From Phaeobacter sp. B1627 (GTDB lineage Bacteria > Pseudomonadota > Alphaproteobacteria > Rhodobacterales > Rhodobacteraceae): a DNA stretch of 64,000 nucleotides. Where the stretch lies: the NCBI RefSeq assembly GCF_006265095.1, contig NZ_VCNK01000012.1:33068-97067 (forward strand). Direction: 5' to 3'. Made by a program: the position numbers and the translations under genes. The notes beneath the pieces were generated by a model that was not told the origin of the DNA, ran no database searches, and worked only from the letters and a program-made list of their open reading frames with translations. This document shows positions 1 to 9,503 of the stretch, piece by piece. Numbering within the stretch: position 1 is the first letter of the stretch; every line of letters starts with the position of its first letter.

Positions 1-1544
1 ATCAGATGCTCCACCCGTTTGGCCACATCGCGGTCGAACCCGGCAGCGACACAGTCGGCGATCGACCCGTCCTGATCCACAAGTATATCCAGAATCGCGT
101 CCAGCTCCGGATAATCCGGCAGGCTGTCGCTGTCTTTCTGATCTTCGCGCAACTCGGCGCTTGGGGGTTTGTCGATCACGCTCGGGCGGATGACCTCGCC
201 TTCGGGTCCCATCATCCAGGAACGGTGATTGGCATTGCGCCAGCGGCAGGTTTCGAACACCCGCGTCTTGTAGAGATCCTTGATCGGATTATAGCCGCCA
301 TTCATATCGCCGTAGATCGTGGCATATCCGACTGCGACCTCGGACTTGTTACCCGTGGTCAACAGCATCTCGCCGAATTTGTTCGACATGGCCATCAACA
401 GCAAACCGCGCAGGCGCGACTGGATGTTTTCTTCGGTCACATCGGCCTCGCGCCCAGCAAACAGAGGCGCCAGCGTGTTGGTGATCGCGCTGCGCCCTTC
501 GGAGATCGGCACATAGTCGTAGTGAACGCCCAGCGCTTTTGCCACCGCCTCCGCATCGTCCAGAGAGTCCTGCGAGGTGTATTCCGACGGCAGCATCACG
601 CAGCGCACATTCCCTGCCCCCACCGCGTCCACCGCGATGGCCGCCACAATAGCGGAATCGACGCCGCCGGACAGGCCGAGCAGCACCTTGTGAAACCCCG
701 TCTTGGCCAGATAGTCGCGCAGGCTCTGAACCATTACGTGATAGTCCTGCTCCCATGCATCGGGGAGCGACGCCTTGTCGCCTTCGACGATGCGCCAGCC
801 CTCGGGTCTGCGTTCCAGATCGAGCTGCGTCACCGCCTCGTCAAAGACCGGCATCTGAACGGCCAGCCCGCCGCCGGGGTTCAAGGCAAAACTGCCGCCA
901 TCAAACACCTGATCGTCCTGCCCCCCGACCATATTGAGGTAGATCACCGGCAGGCCCGTCTCGACCGAGCGGGCGACCATGTGGTTCACCCGTGTCTCCA
1001 TCTTGCCGCGATAATAGGGCGAGCCGTTCGGGATCAAAAGAAACTCCGCCCCGGTTTCTTCGAGGGTTTCCGCCACATCCTCGTGCCAGCCATCCTCGCA
1101 GATCGGACTGCCGATGCGGGTATTGCCGACCGCATAGGGCCCGCCCAACGGCCCCGCATCAAAAATCCGGACCTCGTCGAAAACCGTCTCGTTCGGCAGG
1201 TGGTGCTTCAGGCACTTGGACGCCACACGACCGTCCTTCAGTATCAGATAGGCGTTGTACAGCTTGCCGTCCTCGGCCCAGGGGCCGCCAATCGCCAGCG
1301 CGGGGCCGTCCGCAGTGGCCTGCGCCAGCGCTTCGACCTCCGCCATGGCGGCTGCGTGAAAGGCGGGCTTCATCACCAGATCCTGCGCGTTGTAGCCGGT
1401 GATGAACATTTCCGGCAGAGCGACCAGATCGGCCCCGGCATCTCGGCCTTGCTCCCATGCGGCGAGGGCCTTGGCTGCATTGCCAGCCAGATCCCCCACT
1501 GTCGGGTTCAGCTGCGCCAGAGTTACGCGAAATCTATCGGCCAT
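1..1544 (-). CDS. nadE: NAD+ synthase, glutamine-dependent (partial, C-terminus beyond left edge)
   Basis: Makes NAD+ from deamido-NAD+, ATP and glutamine in the cytoplasm. The N-terminal nitrilase-type glutaminase domain shows a plausible catalytic triad: Glu45 in LPEMFITGY, Lys113 in CLKHHLPNE and Cys149 in SPICEDGW. The C-terminal synthetase domain carries the ATP-binding SGGVDS motif at about residues 292-297 and a TTGNKSE motif. About 514 residues are present, and the family is usually about 550, so only the last few dozen are missing. The start is the ATG at 1544, giving MADRFRVTLAQLNPTVGD, the standard N-terminus. The gene is divergent from the MORN-repeat gene. A long ORF on the opposite strand over this gene is a codon-bias shadow. 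Confidence 0.96.
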   Translation of the reverse strand, partial: MADRFRVTLAQLNPTVGDLAGNAAKALAAWEQGRDAGADLVALPEMFITGYNAQDLVMKPAFHAAAMAEVEALAQATADGPALAIGGPWAEDGKLYNAYLILKDGRVASKCLKHHLPNETVFDEVRIFDAGPLGGPYAVGNTRIGSPICEDGWHEDVAETLEETGAEFLLIPNGSPYYRGKMETRVNHMVARSVETGLPVIYLNMVGGQDDQVFDGGSFALNPGGGLAVQMPVFDEAVTQLDLERRPEGWRIVEGDKASLPDAWEQDYHVMVQSLRDYLAKTGFHKVLLGLSGGVDSAIVAAIAVDAVGAGNVRCVMLPSEYTSQDSLDDAEAVAKALGVHYDYVPISEGRSAITNTLAPLFAGREADVTEENIQSRLRGLLLMAMSNKFGEMLLTTGNKSEVAVGYATIYGDMNGGYNPIKDLYKTRVFETCRWRNANHRSWMMGPEGEVIRPSVIDKPPSAELREDQKDSDSLPDYPELDAILDILVDQDGSIADCVAAGFDRDVAKRVEHL

Positions 1545-1715
1545 CGTCCGGGGTCCCCAAAACTGTATCGTCAACAGCCGTGTAACAGATCTCCGCTGAA
1601 GGAAAAGACCGGCAAGGCAAAACCGTTGCGACAAAGCGACGGCTCGCATAGGTTCTGGGGAAAGCACCCCATAGTACAGGCAGCTCTCGTAATTTCTGAG
1701 GCAACTGAGGTTTCC

Positions 1716-3179
1716 ATGACCCGCATCGGCTCCACTCTCGCTCTGACCTCCCTGCTGGCCCTGACTGCGGCAGCCGGGTTCCCCCCCGCTCTGGCCCAGG
1801 AGGCGCAGGTCCTGACCACACAGGACGAAATCGGCGGCGTCTACGAAGGCGAATTCAAGGGCGGGCTGCAACATGGTCAGGGCAGCTACAAACTGCCCAA
1901 CGGGTATGAATACTCCGGCACCTGGGTCGAAGGGGAAATCCGTGGTCAAGGCGTCGCCCGCTTCCCGAACGGATCAGTCTATGAGGGAGAGTTCGTCAAG
2001 GGCAAACCCGAAGGCATCGGCAAGATTACCTTTTCCGATGGCGGCACCTATGAGGGCGAGTGGCACAACGGGGTGATCAACGGTCAGGGCATTGCGGTCT
2101 ACGCCAATGGCGTGCGCTACGAGGGCGATTTTGTCGACGCCAAACACGAAGGCAGCGGCGTGATGCAAAACCCCGGTGGCTATGAATACGACGGCGATTG
2201 GGTCGCCGGGCGCAAAGAGGGGCTGGGCAAGATCACATACCCCAACGGCGCCACCTATCAGGGCGGCATCTCGGACGGCAAGCTGGACGGGCTGGGAACG
2301 CTGGTGATGCCCGACGGGCTGAAATACGAAGGCGAATGGGCCGCTGACCAGATGAACGGCATGGGCACATTGACCCAGCCAAATGGCGACGTCTACGAGG
2401 GACCGCTGGTCAATGGTCGCCGCCACGGTGAAGGCAAGCTGACCTATGCCAACGGCGACATCTACGAAGGCATGTTCGAGGACGACCTGCGTCAGGGTCA
2501 GGGCACCTTTACCGGCACCGACGGCTACATCTACACAGGCCAGTGGCAGGCTGGCCAGATCGAGGGCCAGGGCCATGTGACCTACCCGGATGGCTCCGTC
2601 TATGAGGGGGAGTTTCGCGATGATCTCGCCCATGGCACCGGCAAGATCACCTATCCGGACGGCTCTACCTATGACGGCGACTGGATTGCCGGGGTGATCG
2701 AGGGCACTGGCGCCGCGAGTTATCCCAACGGCGTGACCTATGAGGGGTCCTTCAAGAACGCCAAAAACGATGGTCAGGGGGTGATGACCTATCCTGACGG
2801 CTATCGCTATGACGGCAGCTGGAAGGACGGATTGCGTCACGGAGAGGCCAAGGTGACCTATGCGGATGGGTCCATCTACGAAGGTCAGTTCGAAAGCGGC
2901 CAGCGTCATGGTGCCGGCAAGATCACCATGCCCGACGGCTTCAGCTACGAGGGCGATTGGGCCGAGGGCAAGATCAGCGGTCAGGGCGTGGCCACCTATG
3001 CCAATGGCGATGTCTATGAGGGCAGCTTTGTCAATTCCAAGCGCCAGGGCCCCGGAACCATGCGCTACGCCTCCGGCCAAGAAGCCGCAGGAACGTGGGA
3101 CAATGGCGCGCTCACAAGCAATGAGGACGCCGATGCCGGGAATGCGGCCGCCGCCAGCGATGCAGCCGACACAGAATAA
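1716..3179 (+). CDS. Secreted MORN-repeat protein
   Basis: A 487-residue protein with an N-terminal signal peptide (cleavage probably after ALAQ near residue 29). Almost all the rest is 23-residue MORN repeats of the form GxxYEGxFxxGxxxGxGxxxYxN. I count 18 full copies and one degenerate copy, then a short acidic Ala/Asp tail. MORN repeats form extended beta-hairpin scaffolds that bind proteins or lipids; no enzymatic residues are visible. The start is the ATG at 1716, because it begins the signal peptide; the open frame further upstream is antisense to nadE. Repeats 1-9 align in register with 10-18, suggesting an internal duplication. Location is probably periplasmic or extracellular; the partner is unknown. 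Confidence 0.9.
   Translation: MTRIGSTLALTSLLALTAAAGFPPALAQEAQVLTTQDEIGGVYEGEFKGGLQHGQGSYKLPNGYEYSGTWVEGEIRGQGVARFPNGSVYEGEFVKGKPEGIGKITFSDGGTYEGEWHNGVINGQGIAVYANGVRYEGDFVDAKHEGSGVMQNPGGYEYDGDWVAGRKEGLGKITYPNGATYQGGISDGKLDGLGTLVMPDGLKYEGEWAADQMNGMGTLTQPNGDVYEGPLVNGRRHGEGKLTYANGDIYEGMFEDDLRQGQGTFTGTDGYIYTGQWQAGQIEGQGHVTYPDGSVYEGEFRDDLAHGTGKITYPDGSTYDGDWIAGVIEGTGAASYPNGVTYEGSFKNAKNDGQGVMTYPDGYRYDGSWKDGLRHGEAKVTYADGSIYEGQFESGQRHGAGKITMPDGFSYEGDWAEGKISGQGVATYANGDVYEGSFVNSKRQGPGTMRYASGQEAAGTWDNGALTSNEDADAGNAAAASDAADTE
1782..3100 (+). repeat. 69-bp MORN-coding tandem repeats with a 9-unit higher-order duplication
   Basis: The coding repeat period is 69 bp. Aligning unit n with unit n+9 gives better matches than adjacent units: GYEYSGTW with GYIYTGQW, GSVYEGEF with GSVYEGEF, and GVRYEGDFVDAKHEGSGVM with GVTYEGSFKNAKNDGQGVM. 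This implies one duplication of a block of about 621 bp. Confidence 0.75.
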
Positions 3180-3195
3180 GACCGCCTGAACAACA

Positions 3196-4233
3196 ATGGC
3201 CACGCTCGTTTATCTGGTTCACGGGGATGCACCGCGTGCCCAGCAGCAACTGTCCTACAGCATCCTGTCCGCGCTCCGGCACGGGCTGGAGGGGATCGAA
3301 ATCCTGCTGATCTGCGATGCGCCCAACCAGAGGCCGGATCTGCCGGTGCGCCATCATATCCTATCCGCAGAGACCACTGCGGCATGGGCAGATCAGAACA
3401 ATACGCCATTGAAGCGGCTACGGGCCGCCCAACTCGGCCTTGAGGTGACCGGAGGCAACATCTGCCTGATGGCCACAGACACCGCCTTCAAGGCTCCGCC
3501 CCGCCAGCTGTTCGACCTCATCACCGCCGGGGGGATCCTGGTTCAGGATCACGACGGCTGGCTGGCCGGGCGCTCCGACTGGGATCAGGTCATTGACGCG
3601 TGCCGGGGCACGCAGCTGGAGCCACAGGTTCATGCGGGGGCTGCGATGTTTGACATCGGGGTTCTGGGCCTGACCCCGCAGGACGTGAATTTACTCTTTC
3701 ATGTCGAAGAGCTGGCGAAATCTGCTGAAATTAAGGATCAGCCATCAGAAATCGAACAATTCGCGTTTTCCGCCGCAATCGAGTTGGAGGCGCGCGACGT
3801 GGTTTATGCACGCGACCACGTGATCCATTATGACGGCTACATGCGCCATGTGTATCACGGCAGGTTTGATGCGATGTTTCCCCCCGGCGCCCCCGTCAAC
3901 ACGGCTCTGGCCCACCGTCTCCCGGCGATAACGGAGCCTCCGAAGCCGCTGCCTCTGAAACTGCGGGCCAAGGTCTTCGCGCTTCGTCATCGCATGGGGC
4001 GGGCGACGGAATTTGGCTATCTGGCCTATCTCTGCGCCTTTGCGGCCCCCACTGCAGAGGGACGGGATGTCTGGGCGAATATCGCGCTCGACATGATGAT
4101 GAGGTCCAGCCGCTCCGCCGCGCAGATCGCGCAGCACCTGCCGCGACTGGCACCGGGAGCTATTGACGATGCCGGGCTGAGGCCCGCGACCCTCGCCCGA
4201 TGGCGCCACTTCTGGGCCGCACGCGGCACCTGA
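3196..4233 (+). CDS. Hypothetical protein, glycosyltransferase-like N-terminus
   Basis: 345 residues with no signal peptide. The start (MATLVYLVHGDAPRAQQQLSYS) and the stretch GGNICLMATDTAFKAP resemble the nucleotide-sugar-binding half of small glycosyltransferases, in which an acidic Asp-x-Asp-like site follows a hydrophobic strand; a canonical DxD is not seen. The C-terminal part (from about residue 250) is helical and Ala/Arg-rich. The gene begins 16 bp after the MORN-protein stop and could be co-transcribed with it; no strong ribosome-binding site is visible. I cannot assign a substrate. It could equally be a conserved Rhodobacterales protein of unknown function that has only the fold. 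Confidence 0.75.
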   Translation: MATLVYLVHGDAPRAQQQLSYSILSALRHGLEGIEILLICDAPNQRPDLPVRHHILSAETTAAWADQNNTPLKRLRAAQLGLEVTGGNICLMATDTAFKAPPRQLFDLITAGGILVQDHDGWLAGRSDWDQVIDACRGTQLEPQVHAGAAMFDIGVLGLTPQDVNLLFHVEELAKSAEIKDQPSEIEQFAFSAAIELEARDVVYARDHVIHYDGYMRHVYHGRFDAMFPPGAPVNTALAHRLPAITEPPKPLPLKLRAKVFALRHRMGRATEFGYLAYLCAFAAPTAEGRDVWANIALDMMMRSSRSAAQIAQHLPRLAPGAIDDAGLRPATLARWRHFWAARGT

Positions 4234-4493
4234 TCCAAGCCGCCGTTCCAGCCGTCCCTAGCAGCCCCGGCATCGCACCTGTATCGACGCGCGCCGTGTT
4301 TTCAGCCGTGTTTTTCCAGTCGTGTGTCCCGAAAGCGCTGACCTGCATCGATGCGCAACGCCTCTGCCCGCTTCCATTGTGCTAGGCGCAGGCCTTTGGG
4401 CAGGGCGCAGGCTGCGGAGCCCCCGCTGATGTCCCGCTTACGGCCACCCGAGCGCGGACCGTGCTCCTGCTGCAATGCAGAGAACTTTGCCCC

Positions 4494-4521
4494 TTCCCAT
4501 TCGCTTCGGCAGCTGTATAAC
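4494..4521 (+). promoter_or_regulatory. Candidate promoter of leuL-leuA
   Basis: A -35-like TTCCCA (4494-4499) and a -10-like TATAAC (4516-4521) are separated by 16 bp. A start 7-8 nt downstream would fall on or next to the A of the leader ATG at 4529, so the leader would be translated from a leaderless mRNA. No Shine-Dalgarno sequence precedes that ATG. Confidence 0.5.
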
Positions 4522-4528
4522 TCCCCTC

Positions 4529-4615
4529 ATGACCACGTATGCCGATATCCAGATTGCCGACGCTGCCCATCGCAGCGCGCTGTCGCGTGGCCTACTGCTC
4601 CTAATCCGCCTCTGA
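4529..4615 (+). CDS. leuL: Leucine-rich leader peptide of leuA
   Basis: A 28-codon ORF, MTTYADIQIADAAHRSALSR followed by GLLLLIRL and a stop. Four consecutive Leu codons (CTA CTG CTC CTA), then Ile-Arg-Leu, end the peptide. Two of the four are the rare CTA codon. This is the classic design of an amino-acid sensing leader: ribosome stalling at the Leu run when charged tRNA-Leu is scarce changes the folding of the RNA downstream. The stop codon lies inside the 5' arm of a perfect 10-bp hairpin. The gene lies 112 bp upstream of leuA, which encodes the first committed enzyme of leucine synthesis. It is too short for standard gene callers. The role is inferred from family knowledge of leu/trp leaders. 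Confidence 0.8.
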   Translation: MTTYADIQIADAAHRSALSRGLLLLIRL

Positions 4616-4703
4616 GCGTGCCATCCGGCGCGCCCGCTCAGAGGATGTGCACGCGCGCCACGGATTGGACCCTTCCCCCGACACGAATGAACGACGCTCG
4701 GGG
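4609..4703 (+). promoter_or_regulatory. leuA attenuator: mutually exclusive RNA hairpins
   Basis: Stem A pairs 4609-4618 (CCTCTGAGCG) with 4635-4644 (CGCTCAGAGG), a perfect 10 bp. Stem B can pair 4627-4633 (GGCGCGC) with 4653-4659 (GCGCGCC); it uses the loop of stem A, so the two are alternatives. A third 6-bp stem (4676-4681 with 4698-4703) lies just ahead of the leuA ribosome-binding site. No U-tract follows any stem, so the mechanism may be translational or Rho-linked rather than a textbook intrinsic terminator. Confidence 0.65.
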
Positions 4704-4727
4704 ACCAGAGCTAGAAAGAATTCTGAC

Positions 4728-6296
4728 ATGACCAGCACGACCGACCAGGATCGCGTATTGATCTTTGACACCACTTTGCGCGACGGCGAGCAAAGCCCCG
4801 GCGCCACCATGACACATGAGGAAAAGCTCGAGATCGCAGAGTTGCTGGATGACATGGGCGTTGACATCATCGAGGCCGGATTTCCGATCGCCTCCGAGGG
4901 GGATTTCAAGGCCGTCAGCGAGATCGCCGAGAGATCCAGAAACTCGGTGATCTGCGGCCTTGCCCGCGCCAATACCAAGGATATCGACCGCTGCGCCGAA
5001 GCCGTGCGCAAGGCCGCGCAGCCCCGCATTCACACGTTCATCGGCACCTCGCCCCTGCACCGCGCCATTCCGAACCTGACCATGGACGAAATGGCCGAGC
5101 GGATCCACGACACCGTCACCCATGCGCGCAACCTGACAGACAACGTGCAATGGTCACCGATGGATGCGACCCGCACCGAATGGGACTACCTCTGCCGGGT
5201 GATCGAGATCGCGATCAAGGCCGGCGCGACCACGATCAATATCCCCGATACCGTCGGATACACCGCCCCCCGCGAAAGCGCTGACCTGATCCGCCGCCTG
5301 ATCGAAACCGTGCCCGGCGCGGATGATGTGGTGTTTGCGACCCACTGCCACAACGACCTTGGCATGGCGACGGCGAATTCGCTCGCTGCGGTCGAGGCGG
5401 GCGCGCGTCAGATCGAATGCACCATCAATGGCCTCGGAGAGCGCGCGGGCAACACCGCCCTCGAAGAGGTGGTGATGGCGCTGAAGGTGCGCAACGATAT
5501 CATGCCGTTTTCAACCGGCATCGACACCCGCAAGATCATGCATATCTCGCGGCGGGTGGCGACGGTTTCGGGCTTTGCCGTGCAGTTCAACAAAGCCATC
5601 GTCGGCAAGAACGCCTTTGCCCACGAAAGTGGCATCCATCAGGACGGCATGCTGAAGAACAAGGAAACCTTCGAGATCATGCGTCCCGAGGACGTAGGGT
5701 TGTCGGGAACGTCGCTGCCGCTTGGCAAACACTCCGGCCGCGCCGCGTTGCGCGACAAGCTCGGCACCCTCGGCTATGACATTGGCGACAACCAACTGAA
5801 GGACCTCTTTGTTCGGTTCAAGGAACTTGCCGACCGCAAGAAAGAGGTGTTTGACGACGATATCGTCGCCTTGATGCGCACCGGTGGCGACGACAGCGAC
5901 CATCTGAAACTGGTCTCCATGAAAGTCGTCTGCGGCACCGGCGGACCGGCAGAGGCCACCGTAGAGATGGAAGTCGACGGAACCGATGTGACCGAGGTCG
6001 CAGAGGGGGATGGCCCCGTGGATGCCGCCTTCAAGGCAATTCGCAAGATCCATCCGAACTCCGCGCATCTGCAGCTCTATCAGGTGCATGCGGTGACCGA
6101 AGGCACCGACGCCCAGGCCACCGTCTCGGTCCGGCTGGACGAGGACGGCATTATCGCAACCGGAGAAAGCGCCAATACCGATACGGTTGTGGCCTCGGCC
6201 ATGGCCTATATCAGCGCGCTCAACCGCCTGATCGTTCGGCGCAGCAAAATGGGCGATGGCGCTGACGCGCGCGAGATTTCCTACAAGGACGCCTGA
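4728..6296 (+). CDS. leuA: 2-isopropylmalate synthase
   Basis: Condenses acetyl-CoA with 2-oxoisovalerate, the first committed step of leucine synthesis. 522 residues, the usual size of the long bacterial form. The signature DTTLRDGEQSPG lies at residues 14-25. The metal-binding HCHNDLGMATANS and the NGLGERAGN segment follow, then the C-terminal LeuA dimerisation domain that gives feedback inhibition by leucine. The ATG at 4728 follows the purine-rich AGAAAGAA and gives the normal N-terminus; an upstream in-frame ATG at 4647 would add a non-conserved extension overlapping the leader hairpins. Regulation by the leuL attenuator is likely. A strong terminator follows at 6346. Confidence 0.97.
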   Translation: MTSTTDQDRVLIFDTTLRDGEQSPGATMTHEEKLEIAELLDDMGVDIIEAGFPIASEGDFKAVSEIAERSRNSVICGLARANTKDIDRCAEAVRKAAQPRIHTFIGTSPLHRAIPNLTMDEMAERIHDTVTHARNLTDNVQWSPMDATRTEWDYLCRVIEIAIKAGATTINIPDTVGYTAPRESADLIRRLIETVPGADDVVFATHCHNDLGMATANSLAAVEAGARQIECTINGLGERAGNTALEEVVMALKVRNDIMPFSTGIDTRKIMHISRRVATVSGFAVQFNKAIVGKNAFAHESGIHQDGMLKNKETFEIMRPEDVGLSGTSLPLGKHSGRAALRDKLGTLGYDIGDNQLKDLFVRFKELADRKKEVFDDDIVALMRTGGDDSDHLKLVSMKVVCGTGGPAEATVEMEVDGTDVTEVAEGDGPVDAAFKAIRKIHPNSAHLQLYQVHAVTEGTDAQATVSVRLDEDGIIATGESANTDTVVASAMAYISALNRLIVRRSKMGDGADAREISYKDA

Positions 6297-6345
6297 GCGG
6301 TGCCGCCGCTCGGATCATCCGGCTCGCACTGCACAGACTCTCGTG

Positions 6346-6371
6346 AAAAGGCACCCTCGGGTGCCTTTTTT
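6346..6371 (+). terminator. Intrinsic terminator of leuA
   Basis: GGCACCC-TC-GGGTGCC stem-loop with A residues before and a run of six T after it. It lies between convergent leuA and rlmJ and could act on both strands because A-tract and T-tract flank the stem. Confidence 0.9.
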
Positions 6372-6438
6372 CGCTTCCCTGGTTTCGCTTCCCTGGTTTC
6401 GCTTCCCCGGCTTCGCATTTCCGGTTTCGCATTTGCGG
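6369..6438. repeat. Five 14-bp tandem repeats
   Basis: Units read TTTCGCTTCCCTGG twice, then TTTCGCTTCCCCGG, CTTCGCATTTCCGG and TTTCGCATTTGCGG. The array starts in the T-run of the leuA terminator and ends about 10 bp from the rlmJ stop. Confidence 0.8.
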
Positions 6439-6448
6439 GCCTACGCGC

Positions 6449-7231
6449 TCAGTTCAGATCCGCAAACCGGCGCGTCAGCTCGGCGGTCTGCTGCGTGAAC
6501 CCGAATGGAGCATTGAGGACAAACACGCCGGAGCCGATCATGCGATGCCCCTCCCGTGCAGGCGGAAAACGCACCTCGTGCCGCACACTGTCCGGCAGGC
6601 CCTGTGCCTCCAGCGCCGCAAGCATGTTCCGATGCGGGCCATCCGTCAGGATCGGATACCACAGTATGATGACACCGACGTTCCATTTGCGATGCAGCTT
6701 TGAAATGATCCCCGGAATACGCGCGTAGTCCGATTTGATCTCATAGCTGGGATCGATCAGCAACACGCCCCGGCGCGGGGTCGGCGGTGCGAGCGACTGC
6801 GCCATCTCGAACCCGTCCTGCAGATGCACCTTTGCGCCGGAGCCGCGCATCGCCTCGCGCAGCGCCTGCGCCTCCTGCGGGTGCAGCTCCGCCAGATGCA
6901 GGCTGTCGGCGGGCCGCAGCAGCTCTGATGCAACGCGGGGCGAACCCGGATAGCTGTTGGGGCCGTGCTTTGCGTGCACTGCGTCAATCACCCGGGCATA
7001 GGGATGATCCGGCGCGAACCAGTCGCGGGCAATGTCGATGCCACGCGCCGCTTCGCCGGTCTTTTGCGCCTCCGCAGAGGCCAGGTCATAAAGGGCGCGC
7101 CCGGCATGGGTTTCAAGATAGCTGACCGGCTTGTCCTTGCGGGTCATGTAGTCCAGAATCCACGCCAAGAGCGCGTGTTTCTGAACGTCAGCGAGATTTC
7201 CCGCGTGATAGATATGTTGGTATGACAGCAT
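6449..7231 (-). CDS. rlmJ: 23S rRNA (adenine(2030)-N6)-methyltransferase
   Basis: Methylates A2030 of 23S rRNA using S-adenosylmethionine. 260 residues beginning MLSYQHIYHAGNLADVQKH, which matches the family start (MLSYRHxFHAGN). The catalytic motif appears as LLIDPSYEIKSDY (family DPPYE; here DPSYE), followed by VIILWYPI. The start at 7231 is preferred over an in-frame ATG 12 bp upstream because of the conserved first residues. Convergent with leuA and divergent from the muramidase-like gene. Confidence 0.92.
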   Translation of the reverse strand: MLSYQHIYHAGNLADVQKHALLAWILDYMTRKDKPVSYLETHAGRALYDLASAEAQKTGEAARGIDIARDWFAPDHPYARVIDAVHAKHGPNSYPGSPRVASELLRPADSLHLAELHPQEAQALREAMRGSGAKVHLQDGFEMAQSLAPPTPRRGVLLIDPSYEIKSDYARIPGIISKLHRKWNVGVIILWYPILTDGPHRNMLAALEAQGLPDSVRHEVRFPPAREGHRMIGSGVFVLNAPFGFTQQTAELTRRFADLN

Positions 7232-7341
7232 ATCGCCCCCCATAGCGGCAAACCTGCGCCGGAGGAAGACCGTGCCTTAAACCGAATCTAAATCACATAG
7301 GGTCATCCTGAGGCCACTTGACGCCCGCAGAAGCAGGTCCG

Positions 7342-8163
7342 ATGCCCCTCAGAACGAGCCTTTTTTTTGGCGCGATGCTCGCGCTCAGTCTGATTTCCCC
7401 CGCCTGGTCCAATTCCGGTGGGTATTCGCTGGTTGGCGACGGCAGTTTTTTCATGCGGACATCCACCACGGAGGCTCCGGAACGCGGAAGGGATCGCAGT
7501 CTGGGTAGCGGTCGGAGCCGCAGCCTGGGGGGAAACCTGGGCGGCAGTCTGGAACTCGGGGCGGGACGCAGTCCGGCTACGGATGATACAACCGGCCGGG
7601 GCGCTGTATCGCTCAATCCCAGCGCCGCAAGCCTGTTTCGCGGGCGCAGCGGTGGCAGCCTGTTCGCCAGCCCCGTCATGGCCTCCGTCGATGTGGCGGA
7701 AATCATGAATGTGATTGCCCAGGCCGAAGCCGGTCGGGCCGACTACGATGCGGTCCAGCATGGCGCCCGGATCAAGCCGCCCGCACCGCCCACGCAGATG
7801 ACCCTCCAGCAGATCTATACGTGGATCAAGGACACGCCCGGACAGTCCCATGCGATTGGACGCTATCAGTTCATCCCTGCGACACTCAAACGCCTGGCCG
7901 GGCATCAGGGCGTACCTCTCAACCGCCGTTTCAACGCTGCCCTGCAGGATCAACTGGCGCACCAGCTGATCGAGGAAGCGGGCCTCTCTGCCTTCAAAGC
8001 GGGCAAGATGGAGCAGGTGACCTTCATGAACAACCTGGCAAAAATCTGGGCCGGGCTGCCGACATCCAGCGGCAAGTCCCATTACCACAATTATGCAGGC
8101 AACAAGGCCACGGTGACCTGGGCCAGCTTCAAAGCGCAAATGGACCAGATTTTTTCCGGCTGA
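7342..8163 (+). CDS. Secreted muramidase-like (phage-lysozyme type) protein
   Basis: 273 residues with a signal peptide (MPLRTSLFFGAMLALSLISPAWS). A Gly/Ser/Arg-rich linker runs to about residue 120. The C-terminal domain contains VIAQAEAGRADYDAV, with the candidate catalytic Glu, and GQSHAIGRYQFIPATLKRLA. That resembles the core of lambda-endolysin/COG4678-type muramidases, which cleave the glycan strand of peptidoglycan. It lies just upstream of mreB, so a role in cell-wall remodelling during elongation is plausible but inferred. The ATG at 7342 begins the signal peptide; a TTG at 7318 is an alternative start. Confidence 0.8.
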   Translation: MPLRTSLFFGAMLALSLISPAWSNSGGYSLVGDGSFFMRTSTTEAPERGRDRSLGSGRSRSLGGNLGGSLELGAGRSPATDDTTGRGAVSLNPSAASLFRGRSGGSLFASPVMASVDVAEIMNVIAQAEAGRADYDAVQHGARIKPPAPPTQMTLQQIYTWIKDTPGQSHAIGRYQFIPATLKRLAGHQGVPLNRRFNAALQDQLAHQLIEEAGLSAFKAGKMEQVTFMNNLAKIWAGLPTSSGKSHYHNYAGNKATVTWASFKAQMDQIFSG

Positions 8164-8328
8164 CCCGACACCGCCCCGACGCTTCCCACCCACTGCCGGT
8201 TTCATGTGCGAAAGCGCACCGGCGGCGCGATTCCCGCGGCCAATCCCCGAATTTGGGGGCATCCACAAGCGAAAAGACGCTAGAGGATTGGATTACGCCC
8301 TTTTACGGCAGGCCTCCGCTGCTTATAA

Positions 8329-9444
<1,116 letters not shown>

Positions 9445-9503
9445 CCCCCTTTCGTCCCGATCGGACGTGCCCGGGGTGACCCCCTGCGGTTGAAAGGAGA
9501 GCC

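Noticed and set aside
6..1715. Long plus-strand open frame joined to the MORN-repeat gene
   Set aside because: It is antisense to nadE, whose motifs are complete on the minus strand. The open frame reflects GC-rich third positions; the MORN gene starts at 1716 with its signal peptide.
1974..3203. 409-codon minus-strand ORF over the MORN gene
   Set aside because: Mirror of the repeat coding sequence: it shows the same 23-residue periodicity as hydrophobic repeats and has no independent start signal or family.
6369..6438. Possible CRISPR array in the 14-bp repeats
   Set aside because: Units are directly adjacent with no spacers and far too short for CRISPR repeats.
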